A stretch of DNA of 64,000 nucleotides. Origin: Acidianus sp. HS-5 (GTDB lineage Archaea; Thermoproteota; Thermoprotei_A; Sulfolobales; Sulfolobaceae). The translations under genes and the position numbers were made by a program. The stretch lies in assembly GCF_021655615.1 (NCBI RefSeq), contig NZ_AP025245.1, forward strand, positions 1-64,000, written 5' to 3'. Of the stretch, positions 17,411 to 28,268 are shown piece after piece. The notes under the pieces were generated by a model. The model searched no databases and was not told the DNA's origin. It saw only the letters and a program-made list of their open reading frames with translations. How positions within the stretch are numbered: position 1 is the first letter of the stretch; each line of letters begins with the position of its first letter.

Positions 17411-18422
17411 GAAACAAGTTTGTATGCGTTGTGGTAAAGAAAGGGAAGGCCTAGAATTGCGCTGTAAAAAATGCGGAGGTCCTTTTAAAGTTGAGGCTGA
17501 AGACTTACCTTTCTCTAAAAATCTTAGGGAAAATTTCCCTTACATAAAGTCTTGGATTTCTTTAGGAGAATGGAATACGCCTATGATAAAAAATGGAGAT
17601 ATCTATTTTAAGTTAGATTTTCTTAATCCTACAGGTTCTTATAAAGATAGGGGCTCCGTAACTTTAATTTCGTATTTAGCAGAGAATGGAATAAAGGCGA
17701 TATCTGAGGATTCTTCTGGTAACGCCGGAGCTTCTATTGCAGCTTATGGTGCAGCTGCAGGGATGAAAGTAAAAATATTTGTTCCTTCAACTGCTAGGGG
17801 TAATAAATTAAAACAAATTGAAAGCTATGGTGCAGAAGTTGTTAAAGTAGAAGGCAGTAGAGAAGACGTAGCTAGGGCTGCAGAAAATTCACCATATTAT
17901 TATGCGTCCCACGTTCTTCAGCCTCAATTTAGGGATGGAATAAGATCTTTAGCTTATGAAATAGTGAGAGATCTAGACTGGGAAGTTCCAGATAACGTGT
18001 TTCTTCCTACTTCTGCAGGGACTTTATTGCTGGGAGTTTTTGAAGGTTTTAATCACATGTTTAATCAAGGTGTAATAAGTAAAATTCCTAAAATAATAGC
18101 AGTACAGACTGAGCAAGTTATGCCTTTATGCTCAAAAGTGAAAGGAATAAAATACACTCCTCCAGAGAAGGTAACATCTATTGCTGACGCTTTAGTTTCT
18201 ACAAATCCTTTCCTTTTACCAGAAATGGAGAAAGTTGTGAAAGAGTATGGAGACTGCATAGTTGTTAGTGATGGGGAAATTCTTGAGGCTTGGAGAGAGT
18301 TAGCTAAGAAAGGCCTCCTTGTGGAATATAGCTCTGCAACAGTTTATTCTGCATATAAGAAGGCTAACCTTAAGGGAACTACTGTTCTACTGCTAACAGG
18401 TAGTGGTTTGAAAGTTTTATAA
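17409..18422 (+). CDS. thrC: Threonine synthase
   Basis: This 337-aa PLP enzyme converts O-phosphohomoserine to threonine. It has an N-terminal zinc ribbon (CMRCGKEREGLELRCKKCGG), the PLP lysine in PTGSYKDRGS (about residues 73-82), the SSGNAG phosphate loop (about 100) and a C-terminal LLLTGSG. The start shares two bases with the divergent minus-strand ATG; Met6 (17424) is an alternative start just before the ribbon. It is a stand-alone gene; the rest of threonine synthesis is not in the window. Confidence 0.92.
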   Translation: MKQVCMRCGKEREGLELRCKKCGGPFKVEAEDLPFSKNLRENFPYIKSWISLGEWNTPMIKNGDIYFKLDFLNPTGSYKDRGSVTLISYLAENGIKAISEDSSGNAGASIAAYGAAAGMKVKIFVPSTARGNKLKQIESYGAEVVKVEGSREDVARAAENSPYYYASHVLQPQFRDGIRSLAYEIVRDLDWEVPDNVFLPTSAGTLLLGVFEGFNHMFNQGVISKIPKIIAVQTEQVMPLCSKVKGIKYTPPEKVTSIADALVSTNPFLLPEMEKVVKEYGDCIVVSDGEILEAWRELAKKGLLVEYSSATVYSAYKKANLKGTTVLLLTGSGLKVL

Positions 18423-18606
18423 AAATGTATATACACTCTCTTTATTGTTTAAACGAGATATAACATGGATTATACTAGTAAGAGAATATAATGAATTCTT
18501 TTTAATATCCCTCCTTATTTTGGCATGATGGAAAAGTAAAGTGTAAAGTTAATCAAATATATTGTTAAAAAGTTTTTGTACAGATTATTAGAATTGCTTT
18601 TATTCA

Positions 18607-18614
18607 GTTTATAC
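18607..18614 (+). promoter_or_regulatory. TATA box of the ammonium transporter gene
   Basis: TTTATACT is centred about 25 bp before the ATG at 18635, the spacing for leaderless transcription in Sulfolobales. The 212 bp between thrC and this gene contain no other coding sequence and several AT-rich stretches. Confidence 0.6.
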
Positions 18615-18634
18615 TTTCTTTTGTCTGATAGAGA

Positions 18635-20092
18635 ATGAATAGTAGATACCTAAAAATACTCAGTTTAGGTATTTTGGTAATTCCATTCATATTAGCTTTA
18701 ACAAGCTTAGCTTCAACAGGTACTTGCGATTATCCATCGGCAGCAGTTCCTTCTTGGTTAAGCTTAGGTAGCAACTCTTGGATGTTAACTGCAGCAACTC
18801 TTGTAGGTTTACAAAGCGTACCCGGTGTAGCTCTATATTATGCAGGATTGTCCAAGAAGAAATATGCAGTAAACAGTGCATTAATGGTATTTTATGCATT
18901 CTCTATAGTCCTTGTAGTATGGATGATAGCAGGTTACAATTTCGGCTTCGGAAAGGTTACAGTAGATATAAACGGTTATGGAATTTTTGGAACTCCTTTA
19001 CCCGCATGGCCAGGAAGTTATGAAGCGTCTCAAACAATTTACGGGCCTACCAATTCTATGCTTAACATTCCGACATCTACATATATCTTCTTCCAGTTCG
19101 TGTTTGCTGCAATAACTCCGGTCTTGCTTGCAGGTGGAGTTCTAGAGAGGATGAATTTTAAAGCGTGGATGGTTTTTGTACCTTTCTGGTCTTTATTAGT
19201 ATACAGCCCAGTAGCTTACTGGCTGTTTGCTGGAGGTTGGCTGAACCAATTAGGAGCTGTAGACTTTAGCGGAGGTTATGTAATACATGTAGATGCAGGA
19301 ATAGGAGCTTTAGCAGCTGCCTTAGCTGTTGGACCTAGGTTAGCTTCTGATAGAAAGTTGGAAGCACACAGTCTACCATTAATATTAGCAGGCGCAGGAC
19401 TGATCTGGCTAGGCTGGGACGGTTTCAACGGTGGAGACCCCGGAGGTGCTACAATTGATGCAGCAATAGCTGTATTAAATACTAATATTGCAACTGCAGT
19501 AAGCGCAGTAACTTGGATGTTAATGGACATGACTTTCTTCAAGAAGCCCACTCTAGTAGGAGCTACTAGTGGCGCAATAACTGGTTTAGTAGCAATTACC
19601 CCAGCAGCAGGATACATTAATGGCTTATATGCAATATTTATAGGCATAGCGTCTGGTATCATACCGTGGTTAGCTCTGTATAAGCTAGAACCTAAGCTCA
19701 AAGTAGATGACACTCTCGGTGTATTTTCCACTCATGGAATTGCTGGTATTGTAGGTGGACTATTAACTGGAGTATTTGCAGATCCTAGTGTTACAACGTA
19801 TATAGATCCAGGTCTTCGCGGTGCACTGTACGGCGATTGGTATCAGCTTGGTATACAAGCTTTCGCAGCAGCGGTGGTAGTTGGTTACGATTTTGTTATT
19901 ACGTTTGGGCTACTGAAGCTAATAGGATTGTTCATTCCGTTGAGAGCCCCACCGGAGACATTGCAGATTGGTGACTATGCAATGCATGGTGAAGTTGCTT
20001 ACTCTGATCTGTTAGCAACTCTTCCAGCTGAGCAAAAGCCTACAGTAGAGAAAATAGAAGAGGAACAAAGTAAGAAGGAAGAAGATAAATAA
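18635..20092 (+). CDS. amt: Ammonium transporter Amt
   Basis: This 485-aa protein has a cleavable-type N-terminal hydrophobic segment (about residues 1-27) and eleven further membrane helices. Family motifs include GVALYYAGLSKKKY, the pore histidine in VIHVDAGIGALAAALAVG and the twin histidine in STHGIAGIVGG. The cytoplasmic C-terminal tail (about 60 residues) ends in a run of Glu and Lys. No GlnK gene is adjacent, although Amt and GlnK are linked in many archaea. It has its own TATA box and a T-rich 3' end. Confidence 0.95.
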   Translation: MNSRYLKILSLGILVIPFILALTSLASTGTCDYPSAAVPSWLSLGSNSWMLTAATLVGLQSVPGVALYYAGLSKKKYAVNSALMVFYAFSIVLVVWMIAGYNFGFGKVTVDINGYGIFGTPLPAWPGSYEASQTIYGPTNSMLNIPTSTYIFFQFVFAAITPVLLAGGVLERMNFKAWMVFVPFWSLLVYSPVAYWLFAGGWLNQLGAVDFSGGYVIHVDAGIGALAAALAVGPRLASDRKLEAHSLPLILAGAGLIWLGWDGFNGGDPGGATIDAAIAVLNTNIATAVSAVTWMLMDMTFFKKPTLVGATSGAITGLVAITPAAGYINGLYAIFIGIASGIIPWLALYKLEPKLKVDDTLGVFSTHGIAGIVGGLLTGVFADPSVTTYIDPGLRGALYGDWYQLGIQAFAAAVVVGYDFVITFGLLKLIGLFIPLRAPPETLQIGDYAMHGEVAYSDLLATLPAEQKPTVEKIEEEQSKKEEDK

Positions 20093-20137
20093 GAGAATTT
20101 TTATTAACTAAATCTTCTCTTCTTCTACTTTCTTTTT
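20093..20137 (+). terminator. Pyrimidine-rich terminator after amt
   Basis: Directly after the amt stop there is atttttatt followed by repeated tcttct runs and ctttttaaa. T-rich or pyrimidine-rich tracts terminate transcription in Sulfolobus. It would also bound the opposite-strand tRNA/sRNA unit ending near 20138. Confidence 0.4.
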
Positions 20138-20268
<131 letters not shown>

Positions 20269-20272
20269 AACC

Positions 20273-21960
<1,688 letters not shown>

Positions 21961-22025
21961 TATAGATAATCTGTGTTCGTAATATATAAAAGCGAAAATA
22001 CCTCAATCTAATTTTAGAGCATGAA

Positions 22026-22688
22026 TTATTCTATTAGATTTTCTATAAATTTTGAAATTTGTAAAAAATCGCCTGGAGGACTCATATTATAAAATCCTTT
22101 AAATATTAGATCACGATTAAATTTTATTTTAAATACATTGTTATGATACTCTTCTGTGTTTTTTATTTCATCCTTTATCATATTTATTATTAAAGCCTCA
22201 TCATAAATGTCCTTACTTATGTTTGATAAATATGAAATCAGTGATGAAGTATAATTCAGCGTTGATTTTATTATTATATCTTGAGGAATGGTAACACTAA
22301 AAATATAATTTTTGGCTTGGATTATGGAATTAAATATAGTATACTCTACTCTTATAGGTTTATTATAGAAATGTATCGGATATTCTACTAAAACAAGATT
22401 TAAATTTTTTAATATTTCTTCATATTTTAATGCTATTTTTTCTAAATCGATAGTGTCGTTATTTGAAATTCTGGAAAACGACACTACTCCTAAATTTCCT
22501 TCATCTGCAAAGTACCCTCCATTTGAGAGGATATTATTTTGAATTCTGTAAAGTCTACTTAATGTGGCTGAATCAGTTAAATCGACTATAAGTAGTTTAA
22601 AGTTACTACTAAGTAGCTTTGCTACGTAATAAATTATCGTAGATTTCCCTACACCGCCTTTAGGACTTGCAAACGTTACTCTAATCAT
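22026..22688 (-). CDS. ParA/MinD-type ATPase (second copy)
   Basis: This 220-aa protein starts MIRVTFASPKGGVGKST, a deviant Walker A of the ParA/MinD type, with LLIVDLTDSATLSRL as the switch I/A' region and LVLVEYPIHF at the Walker B position. Unlike the short relative at 7.8-8.3 kb it has near-full length. No ParB-like or partner gene is adjacent; the gene is alone between AT-rich gaps. It is low in GC with many Asn and Ile codons, which may indicate plasmid or viral origin, but this is weak evidence. Confidence 0.75.
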   Translation of the reverse strand: MIRVTFASPKGGVGKSTIIYYVAKLLSSNFKLLIVDLTDSATLSRLYRIQNNILSNGGYFADEGNLGVVSFSRISNNDTIDLEKIALKYEEILKNLNLVLVEYPIHFYNKPIRVEYTIFNSIIQAKNYIFSVTIPQDIIIKSTLNYTSSLISYLSNISKDIYDEALIINMIKDEIKNTEEYHNNVFKIKFNRDLIFKGFYNMSPPGDFLQISKFIENLIE

Positions 22689-22904
22689 CTTATTTTAGGT
22701 TATAGTAATATCTATATATTTTTGTTTGTAATGATGTAAATCTTTTGACTTAATTGAAATATTTTATGATTTATGATACTTATTAATCTCAAGAAAAAGC
22801 TTTAGGTATTATCCAAGATAATAATACTTGCTTTAAAAAGGAATATAGTAATTTACAATTAAACCTACGGAAAGTATTTTTAAGAATCTAAAAGAATCTC
22901 ACAT

Positions 22905-23162
22905 ATGGTTAAGCTTATTAACTGGAAAAAAGCTCCACGTGAGGAAAAAGTAAAGGCCAAGAGAATTCTCAGAGAAGAAGGTTACGACGTCTACATCATT
23001 TTATTGCAAAATAGGAAGTTTATAGAGTATTTTAAATCTCATGATATAGACTCTGGAGAGAAGCTACTTATTAGAAAAGAAAGAAAAGGCAACGTTATGA
23101 AGGAAATAAATAAGCTAAAAGAAGAAGGATTTTCAGTAAAGCTAGTTATTTCCTCTTTATAG
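22905..23162 (+). CDS. Small basic hypothetical protein
   Basis: This 85-aa protein is not recognised. It is highly charged with alternating helices and short strands, and ends in a hydrophobic strand (FSVKLVISSL). The ATG at 22905 is preceded by tatttttaagaatc about 25-30 bp upstream, which fits a leaderless promoter. Its 3' end overlaps the convergent MMPL gene by 17 bp. Confidence 0.55.
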   Translation: MVKLINWKKAPREEKVKAKRILREEGYDVYIILLQNRKFIEYFKSHDIDSGEKLLIRKERKGNVMKEINKLKEEGFSVKLVISSL

Positions 23163-25446
23163 TATCCTTTAATCTTAAAGCTATTTTTAATATTGCAGGA
23201 TAAACAAATATTCTTATAACGAATGTATCTAAGAGTGCGGCTATTGCAATTCCTATTCCTAATTCAGCTATTGGTTTTATAGGATCTACTGCTAAAACTC
23301 CGAAGGATGCTGCTAATATGACTCCTAAAGCTGTTACTGCTCCTGCAGATATTGATATTGCTCTTACTATACTTTCAATGTTTCTCTCTTTTTCTATTTC
23401 CTCTTTTACCCTAGTTAAGATGAATATACTGTAATCATTACCCAAACCAATCATTAGAACGAATATTGTAATTGGAATAAAGAATAGGATACCGTCTGCC
23501 GATCTAAAGAGTAAATAGATTATTGCCAAAGATAACGTTATGCTAAGTAATATCGTTCCTACAGCTCCAATGGAAATCTTAATTGACCTTAGAAAGGCTG
23601 TTAATGATATTATCAAAATTATTGGTAAAATTATTATTAACATTTCATAATATGGAAGTAAGTAATCTAAAGCGTCAATTACAGACGCAGTTGTCCCTCC
23701 AACATAACCGTGGTAAGGTTTAACCATTTTTTGAATTGTATTAACAAGATTTTGTGCTTGTTGTGTGTAAGTTCCATAATTCATGATTATAGTAACTAAC
23801 AACGTCTTATTGTTAGTTCCCAAGTTTTCTCTAATTTGATGCAAAATTTCAGGAGTGATTGTGCCGTTAAAGTTACATGGAACTGGACCAATAACCTGCT
23901 TTACTCCGCTTAATCTCGAAATATTCTCTTCTATCTTAGCTATTTCTGTAAGCAGTGCGGTATTAACGTATGTAGAATTCATGACTGTCGACGACTCATT
24001 AAAGACTATTAAATCTGGATTTACAAATGATTGACCGAATGCGTTTTCCAAGATCTTTAACCCTTTCACGGCCGGTATATTTGGTAATCCTGATGTGAAG
24101 TCCAATGATAATGGAACACTTAATATAAATGCTAAAGCTATTAAACCTACAAATAAGGAGATAAGTAGAGTTGTCTTAGGTTTTTTCATAGTTACTCTTG
24201 CTATATTTCCTAGGGACTTGTTTTCAGCAAAGTGAAGGTGAGAAGGCCAGAATATCTTGCTACCTATCTTACCGTATATTATGGGCAGAAGTGTAACTGC
24301 TAATAATACTGTTATTGGTACTGAAAATCCTATGGTTAATCCCCAAGTGTGTAAGTATGGAATAAATGATAAGGAGAGGAAGACTAATGTTACTGCGCTT
24401 CCGCTTATTAATATCGCCTTACCTGAAGTTTTTACTGAAATTTTCATTGCATCTTCTTTACTCTTTCCCTTTGCTAATTCCTCCTTGAATCTGCTTAATA
24501 GGAATACGCTGTAGTCTGTTCCGATTCCTAGAAGTACAGAAATCATAGGCTCAATGACTTGAAAATCTACTGGATGATAGAGTTTTCCTACTAGAGTTAC
24601 TATCGCCATTCCGAAGATTACTGATAACGCAATAACAGAGAGAGTTATTATTGGAGCTAAGATACTCCTAAAGTATATTCCAGTGATTAGCAATAGCGCT
24701 ATAAAGACTAAAGCAAAAGTTATAGCTTGTCTTTGATTTTCTGAACCGCTTAATTCTTGGACTAGAGGAGCAGGTCCGGTTAAATAGAAGTTTGTTAAAC
24801 CGCACTTACTTAACTTGCTATGTATTTCGCAGGAAATTTTTCCATCTGGATAAGTTCCATTCTTAAAATTATAGTTGGGGCAGTACTTTGTGTAAACGAA
24901 AATTACTGAGACGTTTTTTGTTTCGTATGTTGATGTGAATTGACTGGGTGGAGCTATTAGGAAGAACGCAGTTTCGTTCTTATTTAATAAGTCTTGGGGT
25001 GAAGTATTAAAGAGACAAGTGTAATAGAGAGGCACGTGAAGGTATTGTGCTATTTCTTCTTTTAGCTCTTGAGTAGACACGTTACCATTATTTTCCTTAT
25101 ATATTTCATAGCTCGTATAGTTTATTTCCTTACCTAATATTTCATCGTAAGCTATGTAAGCGTTTATTATGCTTTCAGTTTTACAGACTCCTTTTATTTG
25201 TTCAATTGCTGTTATCGCCTTGTAAACTTCTTGTGGGGAGGAGTTTACTAAAACTATGTCAATGGAGTTGTTAATGTTACCTCCGTGGAAGTATGTTGAA
25301 AGTAGCTCTTGCGCCTTTGCTGAAGGATAGGTTGAAGGGATTGTTGTGTTCTCGTTATAATTTAAATAATTAGATGACTGTGAAGATAATAATATTGCAA
25401 TCAAAATTCCTATTATCCATAATATTACTACTAATTTTTTGTTCAT
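23146..25446 (-). CDS. MMPL/RND-superfamily transporter
   Basis: This 766-aa protein has the 12-helix RND layout: one N-terminal helix, a large extracellular loop (about residues 30-215), helices 2-6, a second loop (about 425-565) and helices 8-12. RND/MMPL motifs are GIGTDYSVFLLSRFKEEL and GLGNDYSIFILTRVKEE at matching positions of the two halves. MMPL-type proteins move lipids or hydrophobic compounds using proton gradients. The substrate is unknown. Its promoter lies in the 81-bp gap shared with the divergent glycosyltransferase gene. Confidence 0.88.
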   Translation of the reverse strand: MNKKLVVILWIIGILIAILLSSQSSNYLNYNENTTIPSTYPSAKAQELLSTYFHGGNINNSIDIVLVNSSPQEVYKAITAIEQIKGVCKTESIINAYIAYDEILGKEINYTSYEIYKENNGNVSTQELKEEIAQYLHVPLYYTCLFNTSPQDLLNKNETAFFLIAPPSQFTSTYETKNVSVIFVYTKYCPNYNFKNGTYPDGKISCEIHSKLSKCGLTNFYLTGPAPLVQELSGSENQRQAITFALVFIALLLITGIYFRSILAPIITLSVIALSVIFGMAIVTLVGKLYHPVDFQVIEPMISVLLGIGTDYSVFLLSRFKEELAKGKSKEDAMKISVKTSGKAILISGSAVTLVFLSLSFIPYLHTWGLTIGFSVPITVLLAVTLLPIIYGKIGSKIFWPSHLHFAENKSLGNIARVTMKKPKTTLLISLFVGLIALAFILSVPLSLDFTSGLPNIPAVKGLKILENAFGQSFVNPDLIVFNESSTVMNSTYVNTALLTEIAKIEENISRLSGVKQVIGPVPCNFNGTITPEILHQIRENLGTNNKTLLVTIIMNYGTYTQQAQNLVNTIQKMVKPYHGYVGGTTASVIDALDYLLPYYEMLIIILPIILIISLTAFLRSIKISIGAVGTILLSITLSLAIIYLLFRSADGILFFIPITIFVLMIGLGNDYSIFILTRVKEEIEKERNIESIVRAISISAGAVTALGVILAASFGVLAVDPIKPIAELGIGIAIAALLDTFVIRIFVYPAILKIALRLKDTIKRK

Positions 25447-25527
25447 ATCATAAACTACAAAAAATGGGATTAAAAATGTTGTGAAAACAGACGTTTTTAA
25501 TTAGTTATCTTCATAATATAATACATC

Positions 25528-26829
25528 ATGAGAGTTACTATAAACACTCAAACACCTCCTATTAGATTCAAGCTAAGTTATAAGGATATCGTAGAAAAAT
25601 ACGGAGAGTTAGACTTGCCCTTAGATCTCTCAACTTTGAGCTCTGAAGACTATTACATCTCAGTTGGCGGAGTAGCTAGGATGATGCTAGGCTTGATAGA
25701 CAAACTTGGAGGTAAGGCAAAATGGGTATCTTTAGGTCCAGGTTATCCTCCTTACGTTAAAATGAACGATATAGATTTATACTTTGTGGATTTAGATCCT
25801 AAATCTTTATCAGGATATACCAGATTTAAGGAAGGTATATATAATGAATCCCACGGGATATCGAAGTACGATCTTAACGGTAAGGATTACATTGATTATG
25901 CAACGTATAACTGGTTATCTGCGCAGAAATTACTCGAGCTTTATTCTGACACTGATGTTTATTTTATCAACGATTTTCAACAATTATTAGTAGGCGGAAT
26001 AATTGGCCCTTCAGCTCCCGCAGCCTTATGGTATCACATACCTTTTGTTCCTGAAATGCTTAACGAGAAACTGAGAAATTTTCTTGTAAGATCCTTTGAA
26101 GGCTTTGACGAAGTAATAGTAAGTACTAAAAGAGACCTCGAGGGCTTAGTAAGAACTGGTGCAAAAGTGAAGGTAAGGCAAATATATCCTTATATAGATC
26201 CCTCATATTATAATACCAACATAAGTAACTCAGATGTTGAGAAAGTTGAGAATAAATTTGGAATAGGTGAAGACGATAAGGTTGTTTTAGTTGTTGCAAG
26301 AATGGATCCCATAAAGAGTCAAGATATAGCAATCCAAGCTGTTAAAAACCTTGATGTAAAACTTGTTTTAGCTGGTGACGGGAGTTTTACCAGTAAGAAT
26401 CTCGGTCATGACAAGGCAAGTATATGGAGTAGAAAGTTGAGAGAGTTAGCTAGAGATTTGAAGATAGAGAACAAGGTAATTTTCACGGGATATGTAAGTG
26501 ATGACGAGTTAATGGCATTATATAAGAGAGCAAATCTTGTAGCTTTACCTTCAAAAATTGAAGGATTTGGTTTGACAGTATGTGAAAGCTGGCTTTTTAA
26601 GAAGCCTGTTATTGTAAATAAAGGTGCGGGTGCAAGCGAGTTAGTAATAGATGGAGGCAATGGATATACTTTTAGAACTTATGAGGAAATGGCTGAAGGG
26701 ATATCTAAGGCATTGAATGATGAGGATAAGTTGGGGAGTCTAGGTTATGAGACAGTTAAAAAGTGCGTACTCGATAACGAATTCGATAGTATAAAAGCGG
26801 TATTGGAAGAAGCATCTTCAGAATATTAA
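25528..26829 (+). CDS. GT4-family glycosyltransferase
   Basis: This 433-aa protein is a GT-B retaining glycosyltransferase. The C-terminal half has VVLVVARMDPIKSQDIAI, the acceptor/donor loop and the GT4 signature SKIEGFGLTVCESW (about residues 352-365) containing the E-X7-E motif. The N-terminal half has an unusual first 45 residues before SVGGVARMMLGL. Trehalose glycosyltransferring synthases and sucrose-phosphate-type enzymes share this pattern, and YHIPFVPE in the middle is reminiscent of TreT, but the substrate cannot be fixed from sequence. Confidence 0.8.
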   Translation: MRVTINTQTPPIRFKLSYKDIVEKYGELDLPLDLSTLSSEDYYISVGGVARMMLGLIDKLGGKAKWVSLGPGYPPYVKMNDIDLYFVDLDPKSLSGYTRFKEGIYNESHGISKYDLNGKDYIDYATYNWLSAQKLLELYSDTDVYFINDFQQLLVGGIIGPSAPAALWYHIPFVPEMLNEKLRNFLVRSFEGFDEVIVSTKRDLEGLVRTGAKVKVRQIYPYIDPSYYNTNISNSDVEKVENKFGIGEDDKVVLVVARMDPIKSQDIAIQAVKNLDVKLVLAGDGSFTSKNLGHDKASIWSRKLRELARDLKIENKVIFTGYVSDDELMALYKRANLVALPSKIEGFGLTVCESWLFKKPVIVNKGAGASELVIDGGNGYTFRTYEEMAEGISKALNDEDKLGSLGYETVKKCVLDNEFDSIKAVLEEASSEY

Positions 26830-26857
26830 TTTAAACTAGATTTTGCACATTCTATCA

Positions 26858-27388
26858 ATGTCGCGATTGAAGCAACTTTTAAGCGAGGCAGTAGAGGAAA
26901 CCGAGAAATATGGATCATTATTCTCTACTTATTTAATTTTAAAGAAGTGTAATGCGGAATACGATAGTTTAGTTAAGGAGACTGAAGCTAACTACTCTTT
27001 CTCTGTAGATGATATAATATTAATTTCACTATCTTATAAGGAATTAAATAAAACTCAGTTTTTTGTTATATCTTTTTTAATTTGCGATTACTTATCTTCT
27101 AGATATATTACACAGGATTGTCTCTTTTATTTTAGATGGGATAAGAGAATTTTTATATACAGCCCAAGAACGGAAGCACACTTGCTTTACTTAATTAAGA
27201 CAGGTTATGCCGAAGGTTATAAATATTTTAAACTGACAGAGAAGGGAAAAGTTGAGGCTGAAGCCAAAAAATCTTTGCTTAGCACCATGGAGAAGATCAA
27301 AATTGATGATATGATTTCCTGTGTATTATCTAAAAATAGACTTTCAGAATTAAAGAAATACGTTAGATCGTATATTTTTGGAAAATAG
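26858..27388 (+). CDS. Hypothetical protein with winged-helix-like C-terminus
   Basis: This 176-aa protein is mostly helical. The stretch AHLLYLIKTGYAEGYKYFKL with TEKGKVEAEAKK resembles the wing and last helix of PadR/MarR-type regulators, but the recognition helix is not clear. The frame is open from a TTG at 26843; the ATG at 26858 is preferred because attaatttaaa lies 22-32 bp upstream. It follows the GT4 gene by 28 bp. Function unknown. Confidence 0.5.
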   Translation: MSRLKQLLSEAVEETEKYGSLFSTYLILKKCNAEYDSLVKETEANYSFSVDDIILISLSYKELNKTQFFVISFLICDYLSSRYITQDCLFYFRWDKRIFIYSPRTEAHLLYLIKTGYAEGYKYFKLTEKGKVEAEAKKSLLSTMEKIKIDDMISCVLSKNRLSELKKYVRSYIFGK

Positions 27389-27425
27389 AAAATAATTTAT
27401 ATTTGTCTCTTAAGAGAGAAAAGTG

Positions 27426-27848
27426 ATGTTCGAGAAAATATTAGTTGCGTACGATGGGTCAGAGCATAGCAAAAAAGCTTTAGATGTTGCAATCGATTTA
27501 GCAAAAAGATATAGTTCAGAAGTTTATATAGTCGAGGCTGTAGATGAGACTATTTTTGAGACTGTAGGAGTACTGCCTCCTCTTTCTGCTATTGAGGAAA
27601 TGGAGAAGAAGGCTAAGAAAGACATAGACGATGCAGCAAAGAAAGCTAATGAAAATGGAGTAAAGGTAGTAAGTGAAGTTTTAAGCGGAGATCCTGCCAC
27701 TGCAATTTTAGAATATGCGAATAAGAACGATATAAAACTTATAATCATAGGAAGTAGAGGGCTATCAAGGTTTAAGAGAATACTTTTGGGGAGTGTATCT
27801 TCAAGAGTAGTTCAAGAATCGAAGATTCCAGTAATAGTTGTGAAATAA
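27426..27848 (+). CDS. Universal stress protein (UspA family)
   Basis: This 140-aa protein has the UspA fold: ILVAYDGSEHSKKALDVAI at the start, and the ATP-binding signature IIGSRGLSRFKRILLGSVSS (G-X2-G-X9-G-S/T) at the end. Such ATP-binding Usp proteins dimerise and respond to stress. A TATA-like tttatatt at 27396-27403 is 26 bp before the ATG, a clear leaderless promoter; a GTG lies one codon earlier. A T-rich run (attttattttttc) follows the stop and probably terminates the transcript. Confidence 0.92.
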   Translation: MFEKILVAYDGSEHSKKALDVAIDLAKRYSSEVYIVEAVDETIFETVGVLPPLSAIEEMEKKAKKDIDDAAKKANENGVKVVSEVLSGDPATAILEYANKNDIKLIIIGSRGLSRFKRILLGSVSSRVVQESKIPVIVVK

Positions 27849-27911
27849 ATTTTATTTTTTCTTCCTTGTTAATAGGTTCCTTTTTTAAGTTTGTAAAACT
27901 ATACATAAACT

Positions 27912-28268
27912 ATGTTTGAAGATCTACTTAAGGCAGTCAATTATTTGAACGATGGGAAAATTCTTGAAGCTGGAGAATATCTTATTGAACTCACAAAGAA
28001 CAATGATGCTAATGATGATATAATAAGGATTTCTTCCGAAATAGAGAAAGAACTTAGAGAGTTAAAGGAAGAATCATGGATTGGCGAAATTGATTCTAAA
28101 TTTAAAGATCAAATAATTTCCGTCCTTGAAGACAATATAAGATGCAGAAAAGAGTTAATCAAGGTTCTTTCACTCTCATTGATAGAAAAATTAAGCAAAG
28201 GGAATGAACTTATACTCAATATGATAAAAAATCCGCGTGCAGAAACAAGGCCTCATACTTTTATTTAA
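27912..28268 (+). CDS. Small helical hypothetical protein
   Basis: This 118-aa acidic, wholly helical protein is not recognised. It has regular heptad-like spacing of Leu and Ile (LLKAVNYLNDGKILEAGEYL and onwards) and could be a TPR-like or helical-bundle adaptor. It lies 63 bp after the UspA gene, separated by a T-rich tract, and overlaps the convergent GAT-QueC stop by 4 bp. Confidence 0.5.
   Translation: MFEDLLKAVNYLNDGKILEAGEYLIELTKNNDANDDIIRISSEIEKELRELKEESWIGEIDSKFKDQIISVLEDNIRCRKELIKVLSLSLIEKLSKGNELILNMIKNPRAETRPHTFI

Noticed and set aside
19276..19731. A 151-aa minus-strand ORF inside amt
   Set aside because: It is antisense to the conserved transporter core; the Pro/Ala-rich translation is a by-product of Gly/Ala codons.
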